The notes under the pieces: generated by a model | What the model was told of the DNA's origin: nothing | Databases searched by the model: none | The model's input: the letters and a program-made list of their open reading frames with translations, nothing else | Program-made: the position numbers and the translations under genes | In this document: in pieces, positions 55,562 through 63,970 of the stretch | How the letters are laid out: each line of letters begins with the position of its first letter | How positions within the stretch are numbered: the first letter of the stretch is position 1 | Assembly: GCF_017303315.1 (NCBI RefSeq) | Contig: NZ_JAFKOI010000007.1 | Span: 1 to 64,000 of the forward strand | DNA: 64,000 bases | From: Bacillus sp. NTK071 | GTDB taxonomy: Bacteria; Bacillota; Bacilli; Bacillales; Guptibacillaceae | Reading direction: 5' to 3'

Positions 55562-55732
55562 TTATTTGTCTCCATTATCATGATTATTTAATTGATGTCC
55601 TTGTTCGTACTCGGCAAGTTCAAGTTGCAGACGCTTCTGCGTGCGCTTTTTATCGTAATTCAGAAATAAAGCAGCTACTGCAATAAATCCTATACTTAAC
55701 ATTAGAAATAGTAAAATTAAATCAAATGACAT
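55562..55732 (-). CDS. Small single-span membrane protein
   Basis: 56 residues: a hydrophobic helix (FDLILLFLMLSIGFIAVAALFL) then a charged coiled tail (KKRTQKRLQLELAEYEQGH). AGAGGTTATGTAGA precedes ATG 55732. No family recognised. Confidence 0.6.
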   Translation of the reverse strand: MSFDLILLFLMLSIGFIAVAALFLNYDKKRTQKRLQLELAEYEQGHQLNNHDNGDK

Positions 55733-55802
55733 TCTACATAACCTCTTTTCTCTTTTTTTATAAATTCTGGGGGAATATTTATATACCCTTTCTGGAGCAA
55801 GG

Positions 55803-57005
55803 TTAAACATCCCCCTCTGCTTCAGGTTTAATCGCAAAGAACCCAAGGAGCATTGCGACGGCGCTTATGCCTGCTGAAACATAGAAAACTGATTCATGGG
55901 ATTGGTTCATTAGTATGGCGTAAACTGGTGGACCTGCCGCTACACCAAGAAATCGTGTTGAGCTATAAAGTGAGGTAATGGTTCCCCTTTCTTCTTTTTT
56001 GACACCTTCAGTTATGAGTGCATCAAGGCATGGGAGAGCCGCACCAATCCCTATACCAGCAAGAAATAGAATGAGTAGCATTAGCCATAGCTTCTCAGTA
56101 AATGAAACCATTAACGTAGATGCAGATATGAGTAATAATCCAATAAATATACACCACTTCATCGTCTTTTTCTCTTCACCAATTCGCTTACCTGTTATAA
56201 AAGAAGTAAGTGACAATGCAACAAGCGGAATAGCGATGACTGCGCCTTTCTTAACCCCAATAATTTGAAACTCATTCTCAAGAAAGCCAGCAAGGTAAAA
56301 AAGCACACCAAAAAGAACAAACATAATAATTCCACCAATTGCAAAGATAGCCGTAAGCCATTTGCCATCTTGATGAAAAATTCCTTTTAAACAAGTGAGG
56401 AAACAAGAAAAAGTTTGTGGTTCCTCGTTTTTTTCTGGTGATTTAACAAGGAAAATCACAAGTAATATTGAAATAAGTGAGAAAACAGGAATTGATAAGA
56501 ATGGTAAGTACCACAGAAATGATGCTAGAAGTGCCCCAAGTATGGGACTTAGTACTTTTCCAACTGTATTCGACGTTTCAATAAGACCTAGACCAGCACT
56601 TACATCTTTATCACTTTTAAACAAATCACCAACAAGAGGAAGCACAACCGGTGCTGCACCGGAAGACCCTATTCCTTGTAATACTCTTCCGATGAGAATC
56701 ATGACATAGGGATCTTCAAGTGACCACGCTGCCCACCCTGTCACAAGTCCACCTACTCCTGCAATAAATAAACTCGGTATGATAATTTTCTTTCGACCGA
56801 ACCGATCAGATAAATAGCCTGCAATTGGAATTAACAGAATGGCTGCAATTGAATATACCGTAATGATCATCGATACTTTAAAGGATGTGATGCCTAGCTT
56901 CTTCTCAATGATCGGTAGAACAGGTATAAGCATTGAATTACCAAGTGTCATAACAAGTGGAATGGATGCAAGCGAAATAAGATCCCACTTCTTTTTATCG
57001 TCCAT
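55803..57005 (-). CDS. MFS efflux transporter
   Basis: 400 residues with 12 membrane helices. Motif A GYLSDRFGRKKII lies between helices 2 and 3 and the drug-exporter helix-5 region reads TSNTVGKVLSPILGALLAS, pointing to a drug:H+ antiporter-type exporter. Substrate unknown; relatives include multidrug and siderophore exporters. GGAGGAAGCTT precedes the ATG. Confidence 0.9.
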   Translation of the reverse strand: MDDKKKWDLISLASIPLVMTLGNSMLIPVLPIIEKKLGITSFKVSMIITVYSIAAILLIPIAGYLSDRFGRKKIIIPSLFIAGVGGLVTGWAAWSLEDPYVMILIGRVLQGIGSSGAAPVVLPLVGDLFKSDKDVSAGLGLIETSNTVGKVLSPILGALLASFLWYLPFLSIPVFSLISILLVIFLVKSPEKNEEPQTFSCFLTCLKGIFHQDGKWLTAIFAIGGIIMFVLFGVLFYLAGFLENEFQIIGVKKGAVIAIPLVALSLTSFITGKRIGEEKKTMKWCIFIGLLLISASTLMVSFTEKLWLMLLILFLAGIGIGAALPCLDALITEGVKKEERGTITSLYSSTRFLGVAAGPPVYAILMNQSHESVFYVSAGISAVAMLLGFFAIKPEAEGDV

Positions 57006-57242
57006 AAGCTTCCTCCAGTAAAAACTGCACTTCTCAAGTAGTTTGCCTGCTCTTGTTCTCGGGTATACGTAAGTAACCTGGCTATTTCTATACTTAATTA
57101 CACTTTAAACCATTAGACAAAATGCACTTTAAACATAGATAAACGTCAAGAATGTGTAACATTACTTACAGTCACAATGCCCACTCATACTGTATACTAC
57201 ATGGAGATGAGCCATGTAACATTCCATTTGGAGGTCAAACAC

Positions 57243-57638
57243 ATGATCACACTTTATACTTCACCAAGCTGCACATCGTGCAGAAAAGCAAAAGCCTGGC
57301 TTGAAGAACACAACCTTCCTTACGAACAACGAAACATGTTCTCAAAGCCCTTATCGGAAGACGAAATTAAAGCAATTATTCGCATGACCGAAAAAGGGAC
57401 AGAGGAAATTATCTCTACACGTTCGAAAGCTTTTGACGCTCTTGATAAAGAACTTGATGAATTGACGTTACAGGAGCTCTACAGTCTAATTAAAGAAAAT
57501 CCTGGCATTCTTAAACGCCCTATCCTTCTTGACACTAAACGTCTTCAGGTTGGTTTCCATGAAGATGAAATCAGAAGCTTCCTACCAAGAAAAGTAAGAG
57601 CATTCCAGCTTGAGCAAATTCTTCAAGAAGCCCAATAG
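57243..57638 (+). CDS. spx: Spx-family transcriptional regulator
   Basis: 131 residues, exactly the length of Spx. It binds RNA polymerase alpha subunits and reprogrammes transcription under thiol stress. CxxC redox switch at C10/C13 ([10 protein letters not shown]), the alpha-CTD contact region ending [16 protein letters not shown], and [18 protein letters not shown] at the C-terminus. ATG 57243 follows TTGGAGGTC. It is not next to mecA, so it may be a second copy. Terminator follows. Confidence 0.93.
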   Translation: MITLYTSPSCTSCRKAKAWLEEHNLPYEQRNMFSKPLSEDEIKAIIRMTEKGTEEIISTRSKAFDALDKELDELTLQELYSLIKENPGILKRPILLDTKRLQVGFHEDEIRSFLPRKVRAFQLEQILQEAQ

Positions 57639-57645
57639 AACTCAT

Positions 57646-57674
57646 AAAAAGCGAGATTTTCTCTCGCTTTTTTT
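57646..57674 (+). terminator. Terminator after spx
   Basis: AAAAAGCGAGA/TCTCGCTTTTT stem, T-rich tail. Confidence 0.9.
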
Positions 57675-57787
57675 ATTTGATATGCGGTGTTATTTAGTTA
57701 AAGATTGGTCTGATTGAGTTTCACCTTTTCCGGGTATGAACTAGAAAGAGAGTTAATTTAAGTTACAATGTCCGGAGGTTTTTAGAT

Positions 57788-58204
57788 ATGTATGAAAACA
57801 TCATGCTTGCATCTGACGGCTCAGCAGATTCAAACAAAGCAGCTGAACAAGCGTTTCAACTAGCTGACTTAACAGATGCAAAAGTAGAAATTGTCTATGT
57901 CGTTGACGGTGAAACGTCAAAGCATGACGTATTACGAAATGTGGATTCTCTCGGTATGGATGAAGAAAGAAGGGACAAACTCCGTGCTGCAGAGGAGAAA
58001 GCTGTAGAAGCAAACGTAACCTATGATGTCACCATTCTTAGAGGCAATCCTGCGAGTAAGATTGTGGAGTATGCAGAAGAGAAAAAAACCGATCTTATCG
58101 TAATGGGAACGAGAGGTTTAAACGTGCTACAGGAAATGGTAGTCGGCAGTGTTAGTCATCAGGTTATCCAAAAATCAAACTCCCCGGTTCTCATTGTAAA
58201 ATAG
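57788..58204 (+). CDS. Universal stress protein, UspA family
   Basis: 138 residues with N-terminal IMLASDGSADSNKAAEQA and the ATP-binding signature GTRGLNVLQEMVVGSVSHQVIQ (G-x2-G-x9-GS). Small cytoplasmic stress protein. CGGAGG precedes the ATG. Terminator follows. Confidence 0.93.
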   Translation: MYENIMLASDGSADSNKAAEQAFQLADLTDAKVEIVYVVDGETSKHDVLRNVDSLGMDEERRDKLRAAEEKAVEANVTYDVTILRGNPASKIVEYAEEKKTDLIVMGTRGLNVLQEMVVGSVSHQVIQKSNSPVLIVK

Positions 58205-58216
58205 ACCGGGATAGAG

Positions 58217-58250
58217 AAAAGACTCCTTAATAGAAATAGGGAGTCTTTTC
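58217..58250 (+). terminator. Terminator after the universal stress gene
   Basis: AAAAGACTCC/GGAGTCTTTT stem with T-tail. Confidence 0.85.
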
Positions 58251-58394
58251 GTTTATTATATCAAAATAAGATTATATTCATTAATAGATAAAAAAGCGCA
58301 TGGTTTACAAATGATTATCCCGGTGAAACCTACTCTAGTATGATAAATCTTACATTCATTTAGAAGTAATCATTTTTAAGAAGGAGGAATTACG

Positions 58395-59378
58395 ATGAAA
58401 GCTCTAGTACTTAAAGAAAATGGTTTATGGAATAACATGACAGTAGAAGAAATTGAAACACCTACACCTGGAAAAGGTGAGGTCCTTGTGAATATTCACG
58501 CAGCAGGATTAAATCCTGTTGACTATAAGACAGCAACCAACAGAAATCCTAATTGGGAATATCCACATGTTCTAGGGTTAGATGGGGCTGGCATCATTGA
58601 GCAAGTAGGTGAGGATGTAACCGAATGGAACCCTGGTGATCGCGTCGTCTATCACGGAGATCTGACAAAGAAAGGAACGTTTGCTGAATACGCGATAACG
58701 TCTGCCCATACGATATCACCTCTCCCTGATGCAATCTCTTTTGAAGATGCAGCTGCTATTCCTACTGCTGGTTATACAGCTTATCAAGCACTTTTCCGTA
58801 AACTGCATATTCACAAAGGACAAAAAATTCTTGTTCACGCGGGTGCGGGTGGTGTTGGCGGTTTTGCAATTCAAATGGCAAAATACATGGGCTTAACGGT
58901 CATTACAACTGCATCCAAACGCAATCACGAGTATGTCAAAAAGCTTGGTGCTGATTATGCCATCGATTACAAAGAGGAAGATTTTGTTGAAAGAGTGCTT
59001 GAGATAACAAATGGAATTGGAGTAAACGCTGTACTAGATGCGGTAAGTGGTGATAACGCAACAAAATCACTTGATACCCTTACGTTTAACGGCCAAATCG
59101 CCTACATCGCAGGTGCACCTGACTTTACTCAAGGGGTTTCTTTCGCTCGTCCCCTTTCCTTCCACCAAATTGCACTCGGCGGAGTCCATCAATCTTCTAA
59201 TACTGCGGAACAAGCTGATCTTGCAGCGCTGGGAGATGAAATGATCAACCTTCTTCTTGGTGGGTATGTTGATCCAATGATTCAGCAAATTGTTTCCCTT
59301 GAAGATGTTCCACAGGCGCTAGTTGAATTATCAGAACGCCATGTGACTGGAAAGATTGTTGCTAAGGTAAAAGAGTAA
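58395..59378 (+). CDS. Medium-chain quinone oxidoreductase-like protein
   Basis: 327 residues of the MDR (zeta-crystallin-like) branch without structural zinc. NADPH site: HAGAGGVGGFAIQMAKYMG; early catalytic stretch HAAGLNPVDYKTATN. Likely an NADPH-dependent quinone or enone reductase. AAGGAGGAAT precedes the ATG. Terminator follows. Confidence 0.9.
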   Translation: MKALVLKENGLWNNMTVEEIETPTPGKGEVLVNIHAAGLNPVDYKTATNRNPNWEYPHVLGLDGAGIIEQVGEDVTEWNPGDRVVYHGDLTKKGTFAEYAITSAHTISPLPDAISFEDAAAIPTAGYTAYQALFRKLHIHKGQKILVHAGAGGVGGFAIQMAKYMGLTVITTASKRNHEYVKKLGADYAIDYKEEDFVERVLEITNGIGVNAVLDAVSGDNATKSLDTLTFNGQIAYIAGAPDFTQGVSFARPLSFHQIALGGVHQSSNTAEQADLAALGDEMINLLLGGYVDPMIQQIVSLEDVPQALVELSERHVTGKIVAKVKE

Positions 59379-59384
59379 ACTATA

Positions 59385-59414
59385 GATCGTCCTCGTATTT
59401 TGAGGACGATTATT
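59385..59414 (+). terminator. Terminator after the oxidoreductase gene
   Basis: ATCGTCCTC/GAGGACGAT stem; tail TTATTTG. Confidence 0.7.
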
Positions 59415-59498
59415 TGATGCAGTTCAAAAAAACCATGTTAACTCAATACCCCTAATGGGTAATGGAAAGTATAACTCCATTGTACGAGGTGAATGTTA

Positions 59499-60161
59499 AT
59501 GACAACTTTAGAACTAATTTCAATTATCGCTCTTTCCATTGGGCTTCTCTCATCACTCATTATCTTGATCGATGTCATTCGTCATCCTCAAATGATGACA
59601 ATTATGAACGTCGTATGGCCAATCAATGGCTGGTTTTTCGGTCCATTTGCCATTTGGTCTTATTATAAATGGGGCCGTTTGAAAGCGAAGAATTTGGATT
59701 ACGAAGATAACCGTGGCACCCCCGCCAAAGTGTTTATGTCCACTAGTCACTGCTCAGCTGGTTGTACACTAGGAGATGCAGTTGGCGTACCAATCGTTGC
59801 TCTAACAGGATTTGCACTTATGGGCTCCATCCTTTATACACATTACTTAGTTGAGTTCATACTTGCATATGGCTTTGGAATTCTTTTTCAATTCTATGCT
59901 ATTTATCCGATGAATAAAGAAAAAGGTGCATGGAATGCCATTAAAGAAGCTGCAAAGGCTGATACACTCTCCCTTATCGCATTCGAAATCGGCATGTTCG
60001 GTTGGATGGCAATCGTTCATTTTGTTCTTTTCACTGAACCTCCTAAACCAGATTCTTCCGTCTACTGGTTTATGATGCAAATTGCGATGATCTTAGGATT
60101 TGGGACAAGCTACCCTGCGAATTGGTGGCTTGTGAAGAAAGGCATTAAAGAAGCAATGTAG
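59499..60161 (+). CDS. DUF4396 family membrane protein
   Basis: 220 residues with five to six membrane helices and the DUF4396 motif STSHCSAGCTLGD, a Cys/His pair that could bind copper or heme. Function unknown. ATG 59499 after GAGGTG is preferred to ATG 59493. Terminator follows. Confidence 0.85.
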   Translation: MTTLELISIIALSIGLLSSLIILIDVIRHPQMMTIMNVVWPINGWFFGPFAIWSYYKWGRLKAKNLDYEDNRGTPAKVFMSTSHCSAGCTLGDAVGVPIVALTGFALMGSILYTHYLVEFILAYGFGILFQFYAIYPMNKEKGAWNAIKEAAKADTLSLIAFEIGMFGWMAIVHFVLFTEPPKPDSSVYWFMMQIAMILGFGTSYPANWWLVKKGIKEAM

Positions 60162-60163
60162 AA

Positions 60164-60189
60164 AGTCGGGTCTAATCCCGGCTTTTTTT
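60164..60189 (+). terminator. Terminator after the DUF4396 gene
   Basis: GTCGGG/CCCGGC stem followed by seven T. Confidence 0.85.
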
Positions 60190-60273
60190 ATACCATAGAG
60201 GAATCTCTGGTACCCACTTCCAAACCTTTATATTGGAATTATTATCTCGCAAAAATATCTAAAAAAAGAAAGA

Positions 60274-60302
60274 TTGTCACAACAATTCTGATATGCTACT
60301 AT
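60274..60302 (+). promoter_or_regulatory. Sigma-A promoter of the hisS leader
   Basis: TTGTCA, 17 bases, then TACTAT with an extended TG (TGCTACTAT). Transcription is expected to start near 60309, just before the leader-peptide frame. Confidence 0.75.
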
Positions 60303-60326
60303 ATTCTGAAATAAGAGGTGAGCGAT

Positions 60327-60371
60327 ATGATTAACTTGAATTTTGTCGTACAACTTCATCATCACAGCTAG
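60327..60371 (+). CDS. Histidine leader peptide (MINLNFVVQLHHHS)
   Basis: A 14-codon frame with AAGAGGTGAGCG as ribosome binding site and the sequence MINLNFVVQLHHHS, that is, three consecutive His codons at 60357-60365 followed by Ser and TAG. It lies behind a strong promoter and before a hairpin/terminator and a histidyl-tRNA synthetase gene. The layout is that of an enteric-type attenuation leader, in which ribosome stalling at His codons would control downstream transcription. Confidence 0.75.
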   Translation: MINLNFVVQLHHHS

Positions 60372-60471
60372 CCTTGCTATCCGATTCCTTAAAAAATCGC
60401 GCATAGGAAGGCTATTACCCGTAACCGCATGAACCTGAAGAGCATGATTCTTCATTCAATGCGGTTTTTTT
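60369..60471 (+). promoter_or_regulatory. Attenuator region of hisS
   Basis: TAGCCTT (60369-60375) can pair with AAGGCTA (60408-60414). A terminator follows: AACCGCAT with ATGCGGTT (60423-60466) around an inner TGAAGA/TCTTCA stem, ending in seven T. A ribosome stalled at the His codons would cover the first arm of the upstream hairpin. The exact antiterminator is not obvious to me. Confidence 0.65.
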
Positions 60472-60499
60472 GTATTCAAAAAACGAAAGGATGAAGAAA

Positions 60500-61780
60500 A
60501 TGAGAAAGCTAAAGGATCAGAACGTTAAAGGCACAATGGATTATTTACCAGAACAGGAGGTCACTCGACGTAACATAAGAAGGACACTAGAAGACAAATT
60601 TATTCAGTACAATTGTCTCCCACTCGAAACGCCTATCTTAAATAAACAGGGGCTATTGGCGTCTAAATATGCTGGTGGTGCAGAAATTCTAGAAGAAATG
60701 TATACCTTATCTGATCGTGGTGAACGAGAGCTTGCTCTTCGGTACGATTTAACAATACCCTTTGCCAAAGTGGTTGCAATGAACCCAGGTTTGAAAATGC
60801 CTTTCAAACGTTATGAAATCGGGAAGGTTTTTCGAGATGGCCCTGTGAAACCGGGTCGATTCAGAGAATTTACGCAGTGTGATGTTGATATTACAGGTGT
60901 GGACTCCCAACTAGCAGAAGCAGAGTTAATGGAGATGGCTTTCGATATTTTCGATGAGCTAAAGCTTGACGTTACGATTGAATATAACAACCGCAAACTT
61001 CTCGCTGGTCTGCTTGAATCCATCTCAATTCCAGATCCACTTTTGAACGACGTTATTTTAACACTCGATAAGCTAGAGAAAATCGGGATCAAAGGTGTTA
61101 AAAAAGAACTACAGGAAAAAGGGATTTCGTCTCAATCAATCAGACTTGTTGAAAAGGGAACACAGGAATGGGTGAACAAAGACATTAGCTACTTTAAGCA
61201 GTTCTCTTCTTTTAATAAAAAGGTTGAACAAGGTTTGCAGGAACTCGAAGAACTAACCTCCTATCTTGAAGGACTAAGTTTGCAAAATCGATGTAAGTTC
61301 AATCCGTTTCTAGCCAGAGGACTCGACATCTACACAGGTACAATTTATGAAATCTTCTTAACCGATCAATCCATTACATCTAGCATCGGGAGTGGAGGTC
61401 GCTATGATAGTGCGATTGGTGGATTACTTGGAACGGGTGAACCCATCTCAACAGTTGGCATTTCGTTTGGGCTTGATGTCATTCTGACTGCAATTAAGAG
61501 TAAGGAAAACTCTCTATCACTAGACGAGAATCCAGATTATCTCATCATTCCTATAGGAACAAAACGTGAAGCTCTTATTGTAGCTTCTTCTTATCGAGAG
61601 AAGGGTTACAGAGTTGAACTCGATATGAGTGGTAAACGGACTGGCAAATCACTCGACCGTGCCAATAAAAGAGGAATCAATCAAGTCATACTTGTTGGAG
61701 AACAGGAAGTTAAGCGCAATGAAATTATCATGAAATGTCTAGTTGATGGGAAAGAAGAACGCGTTCCATTTCAGTTTTAG
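60500..61780 (+). CDS. hisS: Histidyl-tRNA synthetase, divergent (HisS2-like) type
   Basis: 426 residues of class II HisRS. Class II motif 2 reads FRDGPVKPGRFREFTQCDVD, and the His-specific motif reads LARGLDIYTGTIYEIF rather than the usual RGLDYYTG. Such HisS2-type enzymes occur in some Bacilli next to the ordinary HisRS. The C-terminal anticodon-binding region is complete (IIPIGTKREALIVASSYREKG). ATG 60500 follows AAAGGA at eight bases. It is not followed by aspS, the usual neighbour of housekeeping hisS. Confidence 0.92.
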   Translation: MRKLKDQNVKGTMDYLPEQEVTRRNIRRTLEDKFIQYNCLPLETPILNKQGLLASKYAGGAEILEEMYTLSDRGERELALRYDLTIPFAKVVAMNPGLKMPFKRYEIGKVFRDGPVKPGRFREFTQCDVDITGVDSQLAEAELMEMAFDIFDELKLDVTIEYNNRKLLAGLLESISIPDPLLNDVILTLDKLEKIGIKGVKKELQEKGISSQSIRLVEKGTQEWVNKDISYFKQFSSFNKKVEQGLQELEELTSYLEGLSLQNRCKFNPFLARGLDIYTGTIYEIFLTDQSITSSIGSGGRYDSAIGGLLGTGEPISTVGISFGLDVILTAIKSKENSLSLDENPDYLIIPIGTKREALIVASSYREKGYRVELDMSGKRTGKSLDRANKRGINQVILVGEQEVKRNEIIMKCLVDGKEERVPFQF

Positions 61781-61791
61781 TTCAAATAAAG

Positions 61792-61824
61792 AAAAAGCGA
61801 TAGATCAGATGATCTATCGCCTTA
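61792..61824 (-). terminator. Terminator of terC
   Basis: GCGATAGATC/GATCTATCGC stem, followed in the minus direction by TTTTT CTTT. Also shields hisS from convergent transcription. Confidence 0.75.
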
Positions 61825-61831
61825 AAAAATA

Positions 61832-62641
61832 TTATTCTTCCTCATGAAGTTTATTAACACTTCTCGGACTATCTTCTGTAACATCTCCTTCTTTTCTCTT
61901 TGAAAGAAACCATCCGCCAACGGCAATGAGTATCAAAACACTATAGAAGGTCGCCTTCCAAGCTACAGATTTTGCAAACGCCTCTGGTAATACACTTAAT
62001 TCAGGATGTGACAGGGTGTAAACGGATAGCTTAACACCAACCCAGCCAACAATCATAAACGCCGCAATCTCTAAACCTGGCTTTGCTTTCAACAATGTAA
62101 CAAAGTAGTTAGCTGCAAATCTCATAATAATCAAACCAATAAGACCACCTGCGAAGATTACTAGGAATTTCCCTCCATCTAGTCCACCAATTTGAGGAAG
62201 AGGGGTATTCGGGAGAGTTACCGCTAATGCAACTGCTGCAAGGATTGAATCTACTGCAAAAGCAATATCTGCTAGTTCAATTTTAATGACAGTGCCCCAG
62301 AAGCTGGCTTGTTTCTTTTCTTTGTTTTCCTTTTCTTTGTTTATCGTTTTCTTAAAAATCGTTTTTCGAACAATATGATTGATCGCAATAAACAATAGAT
62401 ACAGTGCTCCTATTGCTTGCACCTGCCACACATGCACCAGAAACGAAATGGCGAATAGTGATGCGAAACGAAAAACAAAAGCACCTGCTAATCCGTAGAA
62501 CAAAGCTTTTTTACGCTGTTCCTCGGGTAAGTGTTTAACCATAATAGCTAATACTAGAGCATTGTCTGCTGCTAGTAGGCCTTCAAGTCCGATTAGAAGT
62601 AGCAAAACCCAACCATACTCAAGTAAAATAGCAAACTCCAT
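61832..62641 (-). CDS. TerC-family membrane protein (manganese exporter type)
   Basis: 269 residues, seven to nine helices. TerC signatures: GLEGLLAADNALVLAIMV (Asp-Asn of the ion site) and ELADIAFAVDSILAAVAL. Members controlled by the Mn2+ riboswitch, such as B. subtilis YkoY and YceF, are implicated in metalation of exported enzymes or Mn2+ export. ATG 62641 lies at better spacing from AAGGGGGAT than ATG 62647. Riboswitch upstream. Confidence 0.92.
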   Translation of the reverse strand: MEFAILLEYGWVLLLLIGLEGLLAADNALVLAIMVKHLPEEQRKKALFYGLAGAFVFRFASLFAISFLVHVWQVQAIGALYLLFIAINHIVRKTIFKKTINKEKENKEKKQASFWGTVIKIELADIAFAVDSILAAVALAVTLPNTPLPQIGGLDGGKFLVIFAGGLIGLIIMRFAANYFVTLLKAKPGLEIAAFMIVGWVGVKLSVYTLSHPELSVLPEAFAKSVAWKATFYSVLILIAVGGWFLSKRKEGDVTEDSPRSVNKLHEEE

Positions 62642-62685
62642 TTTCATCCCCCTTGTTCTTATTTTTTATAGAAATACTAACCACA

Positions 62686-62717
62686 AAAATAACCTTTACC
62701 CGCAAGTGGTAAAGGTT
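62686..62717 (-). terminator. Riboswitch-linked terminator before terC
   Basis: AACCTTTACC/GGTAAAGGTT hairpin followed in the minus direction by ATTTTT. A second AGACCTTTAC hairpin at 62726-62750 lies between it and the aptamer. Confidence 0.8.
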
Positions 62718-62744
62718 ATAAATATAGACCTTTACCATAAGTAA

Positions 62745-62840
62745 AGGTCTTGCTAACAACAGTTAAGTTGCCAACAAAGCCGAGAGTGTGAACACTCTGG
62801 AATGACGACTTTGTTGTAAAAGCTACTCCCCTTTAGGAGT
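62745..62840 (-). promoter_or_regulatory. yybP-ykoY Mn2+ riboswitch
   Basis: The minus strand reads CTCCTAAAGGGGAGTAGCT at the 5' side and GTTAGCAAGACC at the 3' side, both hallmark parts of the yybP-ykoY motif, with paired arms between (ACAAAGTCGTCATTCC; CTCGGCTTTGT). It controls terC through the hairpins that follow. Confidence 0.9.
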
Positions 62841-62863
62841 CCGATTATTAGATTGTTAAGATT

Positions 62864-62893
62864 ATATTAAATTAAGGACTAGCTATCAGTCAA
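62864..62893 (-). promoter_or_regulatory. Promoter of terC
   Basis: TTGACT, 18 bases, TAATAT on the minus strand; start near 62857, just above the aptamer. Confidence 0.6.
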
Positions 62894-62905
62894 GATCTTT
62901 TTTAA

Positions 62906-63095
62906 TTGGCTTTTTTCTAAATGGTAATTTTCTAAAAGATTGTTACTTTTTAAAGATTATTTATAGAGAACACCACTTCATAGTTGATTGGAGCGGAAGG
63001 AGGCTCACCGCCCGCCCTGCGGAAAGCGAGCACCTGAAGCGCAAATCAACCTCTACTCTTATAGCGACATTGTCTACGAAAATAGCCTTTTAATT
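62906..63095. repeat. Dispersed repeat, inverted copy
   Basis: Carries the same AT-rich arms as the copy at 12731, in opposite orientation (GGCTTTTTTCTAAA … AGATTGTTACTTTTTAAAG … GAACACCACTT, then TTATAGCGACATTG), around a shorter GC-rich centre GGAGCGGAAGGAGGCTC … GCGGAAAGCGAG (62991-63030). Confidence 0.7.
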
Positions 63096-63826
63096 TAAGG
63101 CTTCTTACAAGAAAAAAGTAAAAATAACGGGATTCTCTTTCTTCGTTCATACTCCTCTTCACTTTCAAAGTTTTCTCTTAGAGGCGTTCCTTCGCGAAGC
63201 GCTTGAACCTCAAAACCAACCCGTTGCAAAGATATGAAATATTCTTCAATGGTTCGGTGATACTTAACAACTTCCTCACCAATCCAAGGTTCAATTCTTT
63301 TCCCAAGAGAAAAGTAATCATCCACAATCCAATTAGAGCGCTTTCCCCCTTGCATACTTCTAAACGAAGCTGTTACCACAGGATGTTGAACACTAAAAAC
63401 AAATTCCCCACCTGGTTTCAATGTGCGATAAACCTTTTTCATAACTTGCTCAACATCTTCTATGTAATGTAGAACTAATTGAGAGACAACACGATCAAAC
63501 GAGTCCGCTGGATACTCGTATTCTTCTAAAGAGGAGTGTTGAACATTGCCTTTTGCTCCCTCTAACTTATGAGCAGCTCTTTCGCACATGTTCTTAGACC
63601 CATCAATGCCTAAATAAGAAGAACAATTGCGCTTCAATAACTCTTCACCAAGTGTTGCATCACCACAACCCAGATCAAGAATGCTTAAATCATTGATATC
63701 CCCTAGAAGGTCGAACAGTGCTGGATTCTCAATCAGCTTGTTTGGACTTTCATCCCGATGTCGTCTTACCATATAGTGATCGTAGAACTCCTTATTGTCA
63801 TAAACAGACGAACCTTTATACTCCAA
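63095..63826 (-). CDS. Class I SAM-dependent methyltransferase
   Basis: 243 residues: SAM motif I SILDLGCGDATLGEELL, then YLGIDGSKNMCERA, VVSQLVLHYIEDV and LKPGGEFVFSVQHPV. Substrate unknown. The start is probably TTG at 63826, with GAGGGAGG eight bases upstream; the longer ATG at 63853 has no ribosome binding site. Single gene. Confidence 0.85.
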   Translation of the reverse strand: MEYKGSSVYDNKEFYDHYMVRRHRDESPNKLIENPALFDLLGDINDLSILDLGCGDATLGEELLKRNCSSYLGIDGSKNMCERAAHKLEGAKGNVQHSSLEEYEYPADSFDRVVSQLVLHYIEDVEQVMKKVYRTLKPGGEFVFSVQHPVVTASFRSMQGGKRSNWIVDDYFSLGKRIEPWIGEEVVKYHRTIEEYFISLQRVGFEVQALREGTPLRENFESEEEYERRKRIPLFLLFSCKKP

Positions 63827-63921
63827 TACTGTTTCCTCCCTCATTTTGAGCATTCTGCATACTATTCGCTAGTAGGTCTCAATCTCCTTCAGGTATTTCA
63901 CACGACCTTTTATTTCTCAGC

Positions 63922-63962
63922 AAAAAAAGGAAGGATTGTTTGAGATCTCAAACAATCCTTCC
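63922..63962 (-). terminator. Terminator of a gene entering from the right edge
   Basis: Perfect 17-pair palindrome GGAAGGATTGTTTGAGA/TCTCAAACAATCCTTCC, followed in the minus direction by seven T. Confidence 0.88.
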
Positions 63963-63970
63963 TACCATAG

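Noticed and set aside
55733-55846. N-terminal extension of the 56-residue membrane protein
   Set aside because: The extension overlaps the end of the MFS gene, has no fitting ribosome binding site, and is not membrane-like.
57177-57242. N-terminal extension of spx
   Set aside because: Spx proteins begin at [10 protein letters not shown]; the proper ribosome binding site is before ATG 57243 and the shorter protein has the exact family length.
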